Source: Perkinsus olseni
Taxonomy: Eukaryota; Perkinsozoa; Perkinsida; Perkinsidae
Assembly: GCA_013115135.1 (NCBI GenBank)
Contig: JABANP010000017.1
Coordinates: 62,001-126,000, forward strand
Direction of reading: 5' to 3'
Length of the DNA stretch: 64,000 nucleotides
The translations under genes and the position numbers were made by a program. The notes under the pieces are model-generated. The model was not told the DNA's origin, did not search any database, and was given only the letters and a program-made list of their open reading frames with translations. Below are positions 44,101-54,600 of this stretch, piece after piece (the stretch's first letter is position 1; each line of letters starts with the position of its first letter).

Positions 44101-46510
44101 GATTGAGTTCTCCTCTGAGGTACGTCTCCCGGTTCGACGACGGAGTGCTGAGCAACTGGAGCGAGGTGTCCCAAACGGCCTGGCTGCAGCAGCTGTTTAA
44201 CGTCACTGTTGGTACGGAAATAAACAACTCAAGCGTCCTTAGGTGAGTCAATAATCGTGCTGGACTGGGGTGGATCGCGTAGTGAGAATAGTATTCACTG
44301 CGATTCACTGTCAGCTCAGTATACCCGTGTGCTTATTTTCTGTTGATCACTGGATATGGCTCTCTGCGTCAAATCCTGTAGGAGCGAACACATCGGCTGA
44401 GGATGATAGTGTCGTTCGACCACAGCCTCGCAAGCCCGTCAATCTCCAGTTTTGCCGCCGTGAACTAATTGGCCGGTGACTGGAACGGCGAGTTGACACC
44501 TGTCTGTGTTTCTTAACCATTGCTTGTCGTGCGACTGGCTGGTTCGAGTCGGAGGTCCTTTTTCCCCTCCTCAGTGTCCGGTTGGGAATCCATCTGCTCA
44601 TATCAGCGGTCTATCAGCTTGGCATGGCGATCATGGCCGAGCTAGAAGGGGATACCTTCGACCGGTAAGACCCTGCTGTTCGAGAAGGCTTCCGATGATT
44701 CAATCGCCCTCGGTGTCAGGTGGCGCTCGTCTATGGCGTCGCTGCTCGGAGAGGGTTGAGAATCTTTCCAGGTGAGAGCTCCCGCTGACCTCCCCACGAG
44801 GCTTTCATAGAACACTTTTCAGTGCTTGCGGAGATAAAGCGGCCGGCAGCGTCTTCTTCTCCCAGCTGGCTTTCATCTCCTACTATGACGACTCTATGAT
44901 CGAGACTGAGGGCAAGGCTAGGATCTTCAAGCTGGTGAGTTGGCGCGGCCCGCGTTTAGACGTTCCCGTCGGACTGGGGAAATTCAGAGACCAGAGGGTT
45001 GGATTTGGAGAGATGCTGTAAACAAGATCCAGCCGGTCGCCCTATCGGTCGGAGGAAGCCTCGAGTATAGCTCACGCAAAGTCAATAGGTCCTGGCCTTG
45101 ATTAAAATACTAGTCAAGATAGCATGATTCCTCAAGGGGGAAGGTGGTCAACCCCGTGCTCCATGCTCGCTCTATCGACTTGCCTGGATATCCTCGTGCT
45201 TGCGCGCCTCTCAGGTTACTCTACCAGAGTCTCGCAACAAGACAGTGGTGGACACCAGGCTGTTCATCAACTCTGTGGAGGACGGCTCGGGCACCTACCT
45301 CCCGGTAAGGGCCTCGCAGCTAGCGCATGAACAGACGGCTTGTTTGTTCAGGACATTGACTCGAGTGAAGTGCTGGTGTCTCAAGGTCGTGGTGGTTCGA
45401 GGCGCCCTACTCTCGTCCCGCCAGTGGGAGACGCTGAACTGGAAGTCGCAGACGAAGGTAGCGCCGGACATGCTTCGCTCCGCCGTTATTTTTGATGTTC
45501 TCTTAGAAGCTAGCGAGGGAGTTGTTCATCCGCAAGACTAAACCAATCACGTTGATCAACCGACATAGCGAGCCTCTCACGGTACGACTTTACAACAGGA
45601 TGGACCAGATCTGTGCAGTACGTATACTGGCCGGAGTGGTCGTTGTAGGCTTGGCGTCCTAGATACCAGTAGGGGGGCTGAAGGGCCCGGGGGTGGGGAC
45701 GGCCAAGGAAGGCAAGAGACTCCAACTGCGGCCTCCTTCTGTCCACGATATCTTCTGGATGAAGGTGAGCTGACACCTAGTGGATCGCTGCTCGGTTGGT
45801 TGTGCCCCGCTCTAGCCCAGTTCAGAGTCTAGTGCAAGCAGTCATCCTCCAGGAGCGCATAAGAAAACCACATCATTTAGTTGTTGTGTAGGTGTTTCCT
45901 GCTGGATCGACAAGAGCCGTCTACAACTGCGAAGTCCATCGTGGCCAGACATGGGAGCTTCGTGGCCACGACGCTTCCCTTCTGGTCGGCTCTAGCTCCA
46001 GGCGAAGTTGAACTGACGCCTCTCCACTTCGTTATACTTGCTTTCTAAGTTGTTTCCTTCTTTTGGCTGAATAATTGTTGTCAATCCTGGAAGGGCTCGC
46101 ACTACTTGCCGGCGATGGTGGTGCTAAGGGCACCCGAACGCCGTGGAACTTTCACCTGCCCGAGCAGCGGCCTTTCCCCCTTCTCGGTTGTCCTCTCCCT
46201 GCGAAGATTATGGGGAGGCTTTGCGCTCTGGCCAGAAGCTCGAAGGAGTTACGGACGGCGTCGGGATATTATTATGACAGCTTCAGTTAGAAGAATCCGC
46301 ATGGCTGACTCCGGACTGCGGAACAGCGGCGGCTCTGCTGTGTCTCATGGCTTCTCCCTATCATCCTCGATCGGGTCCTCCGTGTACTCATCGATGGAAG
46401 TGCCCCGGACTGAGTACGACCAGCTCAGCCCGAGCAGCTCGTCTTCGTCGAGTCGGAGTACGGATGAAGCCTCTCCGGCGTCGAGGGGAATGCAGGTCGG
46501 TGGTCATCAC
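38111..46510 (+). CDS. Exons of one or more large unidentified plus-strand genes
   Basis: Likely exons, judged by open frame, splice-like borders and natural composition, include about 38115-38310 (EYRPPDVKTLAHLGSMTRAA), 38605-39055 (SDIDLHIFRPPDSS and IPVLSALNDPSEEETAQAW), 39140-39290 (LLLDDHDGVLLGRVTVHVTH), 41700-42050 (DSELLDSWAGSATFDDDP), 42241-42360 (VETILLHLRQLLAELLLDMS), 43330-43500, 43540-43795, 44120-44245, 45208-45310 (TVVDTRLFINSVEDGSGTYL), 45510-45640 (ARELFIRKTKPITLINRHSE) and 45890-46000. The beta-rich pieces bring VPS13-type lipid-transfer proteins to mind, but I found no diagnostic motif. It may be more than one gene. All borders are approximate. Confidence 0.35.
42659..42676 (+). 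repeat. tRNA T-arm-like sequence in the 38-46.5 kb gene region
   Basis: GTGCGGGTTCAATTCCCTG has a B-box core. It lies between likely exons of the unidentified plus-strand gene region, so the intronic pattern may extend beyond SEC63 and RCL1. Confidence 0.5.
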
Positions 46511-47173
46511 CTTCCCAAGCGGAAGTGACCGAGCGCCAGAATCTGGAAACCGCTTCGGGATTTGTTCACTGGTAGATAGCAGCTGAGCTTCCATTCGAAT
46601 AGGGGTAGAAAGAAGGGCAAAAACGACGGAACGATGCGGAGAATGGAACTGAGCTTCACTATAGCGTTGGCGCGCCGCGGTCTCTCGATGCTGCCGAAAA
46701 GTGCCTCCCGCTGTGGCCAATCGGGATCCCCGGTCCGCTCCGAGGTGGGAGTTATCTTGACAGGTTCGAAAATCCGTGATCTCCTTACGAGTGCCTTCAC
46801 ATCGACCGGTACGGAGCGCAAGCCTGGCCCCACGACGATCTGCCAGCTCAATTGACCACCGGAGTTTGCAGGACCACAGCCATCGCCGCTCTAGGTATGC
46901 TCTCCCCGTCTTCTCCCTATGATCGCAACGGCGGAAAAGTGTGCCATTACTATTAATATATTCAGAAATTGCATTAATTTTTATCATTATTATAATAGAA
47001 GTTCAGAAGGCATAAGAGTCCTTATCCTTAAGGTTCTTATTTTAAGTATAAGTAAGAAGGAAAACTTCATTATCTAAAACCTATACAAGTTCTTTTGTCA
47101 GTCCGGTATATGCATTTTTGTCAACTTGTCAACGTCTTACATCATAACGAGGATTTCAAGTATTTTCCCCAGG
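46511..47173. other. Serine-rich tail and AT-rich spacer
   Basis: A 199-codon minus-strand frame (46388-46987) overlaps plus-strand coding-like sequence rich in Ser (about 46340-46500) and is probably a shadow. From 46,930 to 47,120 the DNA is AT-rich with many TTAT/ATAA words and precedes the AG acceptor at 47173. Confidence 0.35.
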
Positions 47174-48454
47174 TCATTGGTGGACGACTTCGTAACCAGC
47201 AGCTACCAAGCCCCGGACGCAGAAGTATCTTTGGACCTGACTCCTACCAGTGTGTGCTCATCGGCGCCACAGCGGACTGAGCAGGTCATCCCGAACATGC
47301 TATCGACTGAATCGGTACCTCCGGAGGTCTCTAACGAACCAGTGGAGGAGACGGAGGTCACTCCGGAGGTGCAGCCACCTGATGATGACGATGTTCTCGC
47401 GGGGTACCTCGCCGCAGCCCGGACCGAGCCCAAACGAAGATCCCCTGGCAAACCGCCTTTGAGTCGAAGCAGCAGCTCGCCGACACTGGCAACAGCCATA
47501 AGGAACGTTCGACGCTCGATGGGTGCCTTGAGTGACCCAGATTCTCCCGAAAAACCAACGAGCGAGGCGGAGTCCCCGGACAGATCAACCGAGAGGGGGA
47601 GTTTGAACTCTGTGTGTGGTTTCGGTTCCCCAGTCCGACCCTTCTCGATCGACAGGGTGGCCGAGGGTGAGATCGAAATTCCTGTTGTTGAGCGTCTCCA
47701 AGGAGCTGTCATCTGTGCGGAGGATCTTGACGCCTGTGAAGTGCCTTTGGAGAACGGCCTCACGATTAGGGTGGGGTACCCCGAACGTGGTTGGGTTAGT
47801 GTCTTTGCTAGAGGCGGGCCAGTCCTCAGGGTCCGCCCTTCCGGTGTGGGTGTGCAATATAACGGCGAGGAATACCGTCTCCGCGACATTGAGAGCGAGA
47901 GTGAGGTGCACGTGCTGTATCATACGGCCAGAGAGATCATCGACAGACTGCGCGAGACCACCGTTCGCATCCGCGCTGATGGCGACCAGAACTCTTTTCT
48001 GATGGCTGATGACATCGCGGTGTCTTCGAGAACTTCTGCTCTCCGCTTTGACGGTCAGGATCGTCCTTGGAAGGGCAGCGTCTCCGTGAAGGAGGTGAAA
48101 GTGGTAGGCGACGAGAGCGTGTGGAAGTTCCTTTGCAACGGTCTGGACTTGCCCGCCGTGTCCGTGCCCGTCTCGGTGGTGGACAAGAGTCAGAGCGAAG
48201 CAATGGAGGTTCTCATCAAGCGTGAAACAGCAACAACGTCTATGGCTATTGACATCAACGCAATTGTTGCTCTGATGACTTCGGTGTGGCCCTCGGTGAT
48301 CTCGAGAAGAGGCGAGCTTATTGAGCGAGACTTCGACGCCATGGCGAGAGCGCACAGCGAATATTTGCAGAAGATGCGAGCTAGTGCTATCCCGAAAGAT
48401 ATCCTGGCTAAGCTTGGTGGCATATCTTCGGCTATTGCTGCTAGCGGTGGGTGA
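47174..48454 (+). CDS. Unidentified ~427-aa exon; low-complexity front, folded C-terminal half
   Basis: The frame is open from an AG acceptor at 47173 to TGA at 48452-48454; it could also start at ATG 47126. The first ~170 residues are Ser/Pro/Glu-rich (PPDDDDVLAGYLAAARTEP, SRSSSSPTLATAI). The next part has strand-like alternation (NGLTIRVGYPERGWVSVFAR, VGVQYNGEEYRL) followed by a helix (VLYHTAREIIDRLRE), which recalls a polo-box-like fold. The end is helical (DFDAMARAHSEYLQKMR). It may be the last exon of the preceding gene. I cannot name it. Confidence 0.5.
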   Translation, partial: SLVDDFVTSSYQAPDAEVSLDLTPTSVCSSAPQRTEQVIPNMLSTESVPPEVSNEPVEETEVTPEVQPPDDDDVLAGYLAAARTEPKRRSPGKPPLSRSSSSPTLATAIRNVRRSMGALSDPDSPEKPTSEAESPDRSTERGSLNSVCGFGSPVRPFSIDRVAEGEIEIPVVERLQGAVICAEDLDACEVPLENGLTIRVGYPERGWVSVFARGGPVLRVRPSGVGVQYNGEEYRLRDIESESEVHVLYHTAREIIDRLRETTVRIRADGDQNSFLMADDIAVSSRTSALRFDGQDRPWKGSVSVKEVKVVGDESVWKFLCNGLDLPAVSVPVSVVDKSQSEAMEVLIKRETATTSMAIDINAIVALMTSVWPSVISRRGELIERDFDAMARAHSEYLQKMRASAIPKDILAKLGGISSAIAASGG

Positions 48455-48799
48455 TCTAATCTACCGCACCACAGTCAATTAGGCAAGCCTGTATCATTAA
48501 CGATATTTCCTGCCTCGAATCGCTGTGTTATGAGTATTATCAGTTGTAGCGACCGTACAGGGGAAGTTTCTCAAAGAGCTGTTCACTATCCTTTTGTAGA
48601 AGGTGTAGTTGTAGAACACGACATATGTAGATTGGGCTCATAGTGAACGAGATAGAGCAGATAGAATGTGGAATAATTGAGAGAGTGGTTGATAATGCGA
48701 AGCTAGTATGAGCACAGCTTGATTGTGTTATGTAGACAGTGCGGACCGCTGAGGATTTCCCGTCCTCGCCCAGAACAACGTGGGTAGATACATCTACGA

Positions 48800-49768
48800 C
48801 AGCTAACACAACTCCCTGAGGAGTGGGCGAGACTGCTGAGTCCAGGGGGGGGGGACATCTCAGTCCGCGGTAAAGATGGTTTTGACTGTACGGCGATCTT
48901 CTTGTGGGTTGAAGCAGCACACGCTGCATACGCCAAGTCGGGATTCGGTGAGTCCTGGGAAGAGACAGAGACGTCGGAACTATTAGATGGGTCTCGTCCA
49001 TTGCAGTGCCGTCAGGGTGCCTGACTCAGGCATCGGATTGGCTGCCACGAGTTTTTATCGGCTTTTCCGGGATGTCGGTCGTGTTCCCTGAGACTACCGA
49101 TCAGCTTCAATCTCTCTTCCAGACGGTTTCTATACGTACTTCGCGGCCACTGGCTTCGTGTACGGCAGTACTCCCTCCAACTGGCCCCACATGAACAGAG
49201 TGGCTCGAGATGAGGGCATTTACTTCATACCAAGTGTGAGTGTGTGATGACCAACATGGCCCCGTTCTATTGCGGGACTCGGGTCTCGCCGGGAAAACTG
49301 CTGCTCAGAACCGACGAGGACTGCTGTTTCCAGTTGCCTCGATAACCACCATGTTAGGGCCACCTGATCGCTCGGTGGATTATTTGTCCTTCGGCTTGTT
49401 CGCACTTCTGAGACCGGATAGTTCCATCCGGATATCGCTGATCTTTCGGTGCTAGTATGCCATGGTATCACACCGACAGGGCCGCGCTCAAGTCTGGTGG
49501 GTTTTTCCGAGTCGTATCCTCGTGAGAGTCGGGGCGTCGCTCATATCAGGTCTCCATAACTTCCTTCAACGAGTGGCATGAGGGCACCAATATCGAGCCC
49601 GCCGTGGATCGCAAATCAACCGTAGCTTCACTGAAGTGGCCGTCCCGAGCAAACCTGAGCTGCGGCACCGATCCTGAGTTCTATCTGACTGAGACCAGGC
49701 AGTGGGCTGAACGCATGTTCAAGCCCTCCCATGATGTGATGACTCGCCATCCTCTCATGGTGAGCTAG
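48800..49768 (+). CDS. GH99-type endo-alpha-1,2-mannosidase, C-terminal part
   Basis: This Golgi family cleaves glucosylated mannose from N-glycans. Segments in order: LPEEWARLLSPGG and DGFDCTAIFLWVEAAHAAY (48818-48945), FYTYFAATGFVYGSTPSNW (about 49128-49190), RDEGIYFIPSV (about 49207-49240) and the signature VSITSFNEWHEGTNIEPAV (49549-49610). A C-terminal exon ends RQWAERMFKPSHDVMT, and the frame closes at TAG 49766-49768. The order and spacing match MANEA. The N-terminal half of the catalytic domain was not found upstream, and the start of the first segment shows a one-base frame slip near 48800. It may be a partial or decaying gene. Confidence 0.72.
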
Positions 49769-50012
49769 TTGAGTACGCAGAAGTCGCTGACATGACTGCA
49801 ATGAGATGGCTTGCTAGATGCTTTTGGTGAAGGCGCAGCGCTGAAGTTCAGCGCTCATTCAGGCTCCCGACGTCACCGCGAAATCTCACTAGGTAACACC
49901 GTTCGAGCTGGCTGATGGCAGTGATATCACCAGGCATACAATACGCCGCTTATTATATCACAGTCACCAGACTGGTGACCATATCTTGTGCCTGGTGACT
50001 GCTGGCAATGGT
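49769..50012. other. Spacer before the MITE
   Basis: A GATATCAC word and several CTGGTGAC repeats (49915-50010) are present, and no gene. Confidence 0.35.
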
Positions 50013-50013
50013 C

Positions 50014-50753
50014 TACACCTTTTCCCGAGCAAATAAAATGTTTTTTCGTTCGGTTTAAACCATTTTGATAGCAATTTAGCGAGTGTCATTGGAATTAAAA
50101 AATTGTCAAACCAAATTCGTTTTGTCACCCAAATTAATATTATGAGCAAATACGATTTAACCCGTGTCATTCTATTTAAATCGATTTTGATCCAATTTCG
50201 CTATCTAAATCATTCTGTTACTACGACCCCCTTCCTGCAACTCGAACACATACTCTAAGCTCATGAAACACGGTAGAACACTAAAGCTCGTGAATCACGA
50301 GTCGTGATTCTTGCCAACGGTAACCATACTTCAATGATTCGATCCGGTGGAAGTTCCTCCGAGAACGCTGCCATGTGTGACATCATGTCACTGGCGTGAT
50401 GTCACGGCTACTACTGTATATGAACTATCTACCATGTTGCGTGTTACCCGCAGCTAATGCTGTGCCTTAGAAGTCCGACGCCATTGACGTTGATCATATT
50501 GAGATAGAAGCTACGGGATGAAAATTTCACGATGATGCATGCAATTAACAACGGGGATGCGCGCGACTAATTCGGCGACTACTGTAGAGCATTCTAAATT
50601 GCATGGAAAGTGAGATTTAATATGCGTGACACAAGTATTTTAAACTTGCTGAAGTATTCACAGTGGATAAAAACTTTTTTAAAATAAAATTTGATTTTCC
50701 GTGCCCTTTTAAATCCAACGAAAAAACATTTTATTTGCTCGGGAAAAGGTGTA
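50014..50753. mobile_element. Mariner-like MITE with ~36-bp terminal inverted repeats
   Basis: CACCTTTTCCCGAGCAAATA and the following ~15 bases at the left end are the exact inverse of the right end (about 50717-50751). Both ends are flanked by TA (50014-50015 and 50752-50753), the target duplication of Tc1/mariner elements. The 0.74-kb interior is AT-rich and has no transposase frame, so the element is non-autonomous. Confidence 0.85.
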
Positions 50754-52043
50754 GTACCTGATGAGCCATCAGTGATGCCTGATTACGCTGTCACCGCGAC
50801 AGCGATTATTGGCTCCGTGTCGGATACCTCACCGGTCACGATGGATATCGGTATCAATATAACGATAGCATCGCCCTTGAAGAGCGGAGAACACAAGGTT
50901 CGATCCAGCTCGGTGAAGCTCGATCAGCGAGTTCCACGAAGTTCGTGGGTGGTGCTCGGCCAGCGTATCTCGCCATTAAGGAATTCTTCATCAGTGACCC
51001 ACAAGCTGAACTACGGTGTCGGACGGGAGTGGATGAGTGGTGTAAACTGTGCGGAATTTTCCTGTGAGCTGTCCCTATGAACGTGTGGACAGCACAGTCC
51101 AGCACAAGCTCTAATAGTCGTATAGATCACTGTAGTGAGCACAGGTTTACGTGCGGCACGTGCGTGACCATGCGCGGACCCCCTTTATTTATAGACAATA
51201 GCTCCTGTGCTGGCTAGGATGACGAGGATCCCGTACGCCCCTTGAACACGACTCTTTCCTACATCCTTTTCATCTTCTTTATCTAAACCCAACGCTTATT
51301 GCGTTCGTCAACCTACAGTGGCCTACAGTGCTAAATTGCGTGACAAGGCGCGCGCACACCTGCTCAAGGACTATGCTACCACACATTCTCTGTCTCCCGC
51401 TAAGCTGTGCTAGATTCCATTGCATAATATAACAGAGTTGTATTATCTAGTTGAGTCAACAAGCATAACAGCTGAGTGGATTGCGTTGACGGGTTACAGC
51501 ACGCAAGCAAAATGCTACGATGAATTTCATGATGGACTCTGTGACATGGAGTTTTTGCACGGCCGCCGGGGGATCCAGATCAATTAATCCCAGAAAAGCG
51601 CTCAGGCAGCAGCAGTGACGACAGTAAGGAAATACAGCAGTGCGAAATTCGCACTGCGAATGAATCATCCGAGGATACCATCATTCATGGGCGTTGAAAC
51701 CGTCTCTCGTCGAGCAGAAAGATACCGCTAGCTAGGAAGATAGTGCTGGGATCGAGAAGCTCGATGTTTCGAGAAACATTTCAATCGACGAGTGATGGGA
51801 GTCTCCCATTGGGAGCTGGGAACTAACTTTTGAACACAAGCAGTACTTTAATTAAGAGGCTCCTAGCAAGAGCCACAATGGCCTAAACGATCATCTTTGC
51901 CGTCAAGGAAGTTGCACGACATTGGATAATCTTAAGGATTATCCTCTAGGATCATAGGATTACCCTGTGGGAAGGACCAAGTCCTTCCAAAAGGCTAAAA
52001 AGTTCAACAGCAAGGTGCTCCAGCTCATACTCTGAAGCTATGC
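50754..52043. other. Spacer between the MITE and the esterase gene
   Basis: Only short open frames without family resemblance occur (50754-51080 plus, 51456-51668 minus). Small palindromes occur, for example around 51930-51960 (AGGATTATCC). Confidence 0.4.
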
Positions 52044-52991
52044 TTACACCAAAAAGCCTCGTGGGGTAGATTCTGCTGCCCTCTCTTCCCCTTTTCCCAA
52101 CAAGAAGTCGATCACGAACTTAGGAGTGTTGAAATCGCCAGACCCATGCCACGTATGCCCACCCCAATTATGGCGTACAAGCAGAACTCGAGAGCTCTTC
52201 TGTCGACAGCCCTCGTATTCGAGGAAGTCGTACTCCTGATCAGTTCGGACCTTGCTGTAGCTGGTGTCGCAACCCAGCCTGGATGACCATGCTTTCATGT
52301 CATCTTCGACTGGTGGGAATCCGAGCAAGCTGTTGCCTCCATAAGGAACGACGGGATCGAAGGTTCCGTGAACGTTGGCCACCTTCGCTTCGAGTTCGGT
52401 AAAGCTTCCGCTGCAAGTTTTGATACCCCCCTCGTTGCCTGGCTCAAGGGCCACCACGCCACTGACAGAGACTGCTCTCGTGACTATGTTGAGACACAAG
52501 AGGCCTTCGGCCATCATCCCACCGTTGCTGAACCCCGCTGTGAAGACTGGCAGAACGCTGCCCGAGTTTACATCGGACAGAATGGTCTTAATGAAACCGA
52601 AGTCGTCAATCGTCTTGTTGGTCTGACAACACACGCCCGCATTCCAGGAGTGGAGATGGAAGCCATTGCGCAGTCCACACGGGGTCACGACCATCAGACC
52701 ATTCTCGTCGGCCAAGTCGACAAGGCCGCTTGTATGGCGAAAGTTCTGACATGAATCGCCCAAGCCGTGGATGTTGAACAGGATAGCGCTTGTTGTCGTA
52801 TTGGGAGTATACACGTAGTAGAAGCGAGCTCCATTCTGATGGGTCAAATTACGGTAATCTTCGACACCACCGAGCACCGGGTTAGCGACTCCTCGCCTCT
52901 CAGTGACTGACGGGACGGCCATGAAAGCGTTGCTCACCTCCGAAGCCGTCACTAGTGGCCATAGGACGGTGCATAACGAGACGATAAACAT
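52044..52991 (-). CDS. Secreted CE1/LpqC-type esterase (polyhydroxybutyrate depolymerase-like)
   Basis: This single 315-aa frame is an alpha/beta-hydrolase of the feruloyl esterase / PHB depolymerase (LpqC) group, expected to cleave ester bonds in extracellular substrates. The start MFIVSLCTVLWPLVTASEV is a signal peptide. The nucleophile serine is in AGFSNGGMMAEGLL (about residue 150). The catalytic Asp is probably in HGTFDPVVPYGG, and the His in WGGHTWHGSG. The oxyanion region is ILFNIHGLGDSCQNF. Several cysteines (CCQTNKT, TCSGS, RLGCDT, EGCRQK) fit a secreted, disulfide-bonded protein. It is intronless in a window where other genes are split, which may reflect later acquisition or retroposition. 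Confidence 0.87.
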   Translation of the reverse strand: MFIVSLCTVLWPLVTASEVSNAFMAVPSVTERRGVANPVLGGVEDYRNLTHQNGARFYYVYTPNTTTSAILFNIHGLGDSCQNFRHTSGLVDLADENGLMVVTPCGLRNGFHLHSWNAGVCCQTNKTIDDFGFIKTILSDVNSGSVLPVFTAGFSNGGMMAEGLLCLNIVTRAVSVSGVVALEPGNEGGIKTCSGSFTELEAKVANVHGTFDPVVPYGGNSLLGFPPVEDDMKAWSSRLGCDTSYSKVRTDQEYDFLEYEGCRQKSSRVLLVRHNWGGHTWHGSGDFNTPKFVIDFLLGKGEERAAESTPRGFLV

Positions 52992-53200
52992 GATAACAAA
53001 GAAGCCTGGTCAACCCGATGTTATGACACGCGCGAGTGTCTCGTACTAGCGCAACACCGGGGTCCTACGAGCCAATGATATCAGTATGCAACGTAACCGG
53101 TGAGGGCCTCTCGAGGGGGTACTGTGTGTACACGTGCTGATAGCTGATTTCGATGAAATCAGTCGCAGAATCCGTGCGGCACAATTACAGATACCAGGCC

Positions 53201-53465
53201 AACTAACACATACCCCACTGGAGCGACGCCAACACGACACAGTGTAATTATACATGGGAAAACCTTCAGCCCGTACGCTGGGAGCGTGGGGGAAGTCTAG
53301 CGATTGATTGCTGAATAGTCTCAGTCGGACGCACGGACCTGGGCTTGGCATACGAGGCTAACAGAGACAGCCGATATAACCGCCATGGCGCAGGCCATGG
53401 GCACGATGTCGAGAGATGGTGGAAGTGTGGTAGGAGCACAACCGCAGAGGGAGCCTATAGAGGCC
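53201..53465. repeat. Retroelement terminal block R1, copy 1
   Basis: This 265-bp block repeats at 59790-60054 in the same orientation with very few changes (for example CAGGCCATGGG versus CAGGCCGTGGG). The second copy adjoins the 3' end of the tyrosine recombinase frame, so R1 is a terminal repeat of that element. Confidence 0.9.
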
Positions 53466-53550
53466 AGGGCGGTGTGGGTGGGTGCGAAAAAGAAATAATG
53501 GTTGAGAGCTACAGCCGTCTACACCATGTTATGGCAACGGGCGAGTGATG

Positions 53551-53660
53551 AAACGGCGAGAAAATCCCGGCTCTTCGTCCGCGACCTTGCGTAACATACA
53601 ATGGGAAAAGAGCTCAAGTCGCGAATCGATCAGCCGGGGAGGAGACACTCCTACCAGGCG
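53551..53660. repeat. Retroelement block R4, copy 1
   Basis: AAATCCCGGCTCTTCGTCCG and the following ~90 bp recur directly at about 53850-53952. The two copies flank blocks R3 and R2. Confidence 0.88.
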
Positions 53661-53686
53661 ACCCCACCATTGAGGGAGGGACGGGT

Positions 53687-53754
53687 GGGTCAAAAACATC
53701 GACAGGACACCCGGCACTACCGTGCCAGACGCTGACCTCTCACGATGAACGGCT
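53687..53754. repeat. Retroelement block R3, copy 1
   Basis: GGTCAAAAACATCGACAGGA through GATGAACGGCT is identical to 59162-59228. Here it is fused directly to R2 at the shared word GGCT. Confidence 0.9.
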
Positions 53755-53850
53755 CGGTGACGTACACCGCCCCGCACGCATACACACGATTGTCTCCTGC
53801 GGCGGACTACCGTGGATTTTCCTTCGACACACGGAGTGTATCGATTACTA
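53751..53850. repeat. Retroelement block R2, copy 1
   Basis: GGTGACGTACACCGCCCCGC through CGATTACTAAA is identical to about 59630-59732. In that copy R2 and R3 are 0.4 kb apart. Confidence 0.9.
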
Positions 53851-53952
53851 AAATCCCGGCTCTTCGTCCGCGACCTTGCGTAACATACAATGGGAAAAGA
53901 GCTCAAGTCGCGAATCGATCAGCCGGGGAGGAGACACTCCTACCAGGCGACC
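53850..53952. repeat. Retroelement block R4, copy 2
   Basis: This is a direct repeat of 53551-53660, diverging only at its 3' edge. Confidence 0.88.
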
Positions 53953-54049
53953 CCCATCGTTGAGATCGATTCGAGACGACGAGGTCTCTTCCCATGCCCA
54001 TCGTAGTAGGGGGCAGAAGAGGCTGCTGTGCAGTTGAGGTTAGATTGAG

Positions 54050-54600
54050 ATGAATGAGCCACCGACGCTTGGCTGGTTACTGGCAGAATGGCAAGACTGG
54101 GGAGAAAAAGAAACACTGCGGGCTAAACCCACGGTGCCGCGGTGGAAAGGAGAGGGCGACAGAAATGTGGCACGGTTGAAGCAAGATGCGTGGGCGGTCG
54201 CAGCGCGCAGCATCCGCCCAGCCACGGCGAAGACGTATGCGGTGGGGATGCGGTCGTGGATCAGGTTCACGGTCGAGTTGACTAAAGCCGACAAGAGGAT
54301 GCGGGCACCGATGCCAGCCAATCTACAGGAGATGCAGGACTGGATTACTAGCATAGGAAACGCTGGGACCGCTAAGACGTACTTGATGGGGTGAAGAAGG
54401 CGCATGAGCTGCCGGGGTATGAGATCAACACGAGTAGCCCTATGCTAATAGCAACGGTGAAGGGACTCGAAGCCGCCGCGCCACCCATGGGAAGACAGCT
54501 CGTGTCGCGAATCGAACAGCCGGGGAGAAGGCACTTCTGCCGGGCGAACAACGTTACGATCGAGTCGAGACCGAGCTCAGCTGCCCAATCGTGTGCATGA
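54050..54600 (+). pseudogene. Tyrosine recombinase fragment (N-terminal core-binding domain), frame-shifted
   Basis: The first frame (54050-54394) reads ARSIRPATAKTYAVGMRSWI and EMQDWITSIGNAGTAKTYL, the SAM-like core-binding part of YR integrases of the Crypton/Ngaro type. After a one-base slip near 54388 it continues KKAHELPGYEINTSSPMLI and VKGLEAAAPP. No catalytic Arg/His/Tyr part follows. It differs from the complete recombinase at 60044-61213 and lies on the opposite strand, so it belongs to another element. Confidence 0.7.

Noticed and set aside
46388..46987. 199-codon minus-strand frame
   Set aside because: It overlaps plausible plus-strand coding sequence and has shuffled, Arg-rich composition typical of an antisense shadow.
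47585..48355. 256-codon minus-strand frame opposite the 442-codon plus-strand frame
   Set aside because: It is the antisense of a longer plus-strand frame with a clear AG acceptor and natural composition.
50013..50754. Helitron or other rolling-circle element
   Set aside because: Perfect terminal inverted repeats with flanking TA fit mariner-type elements better.
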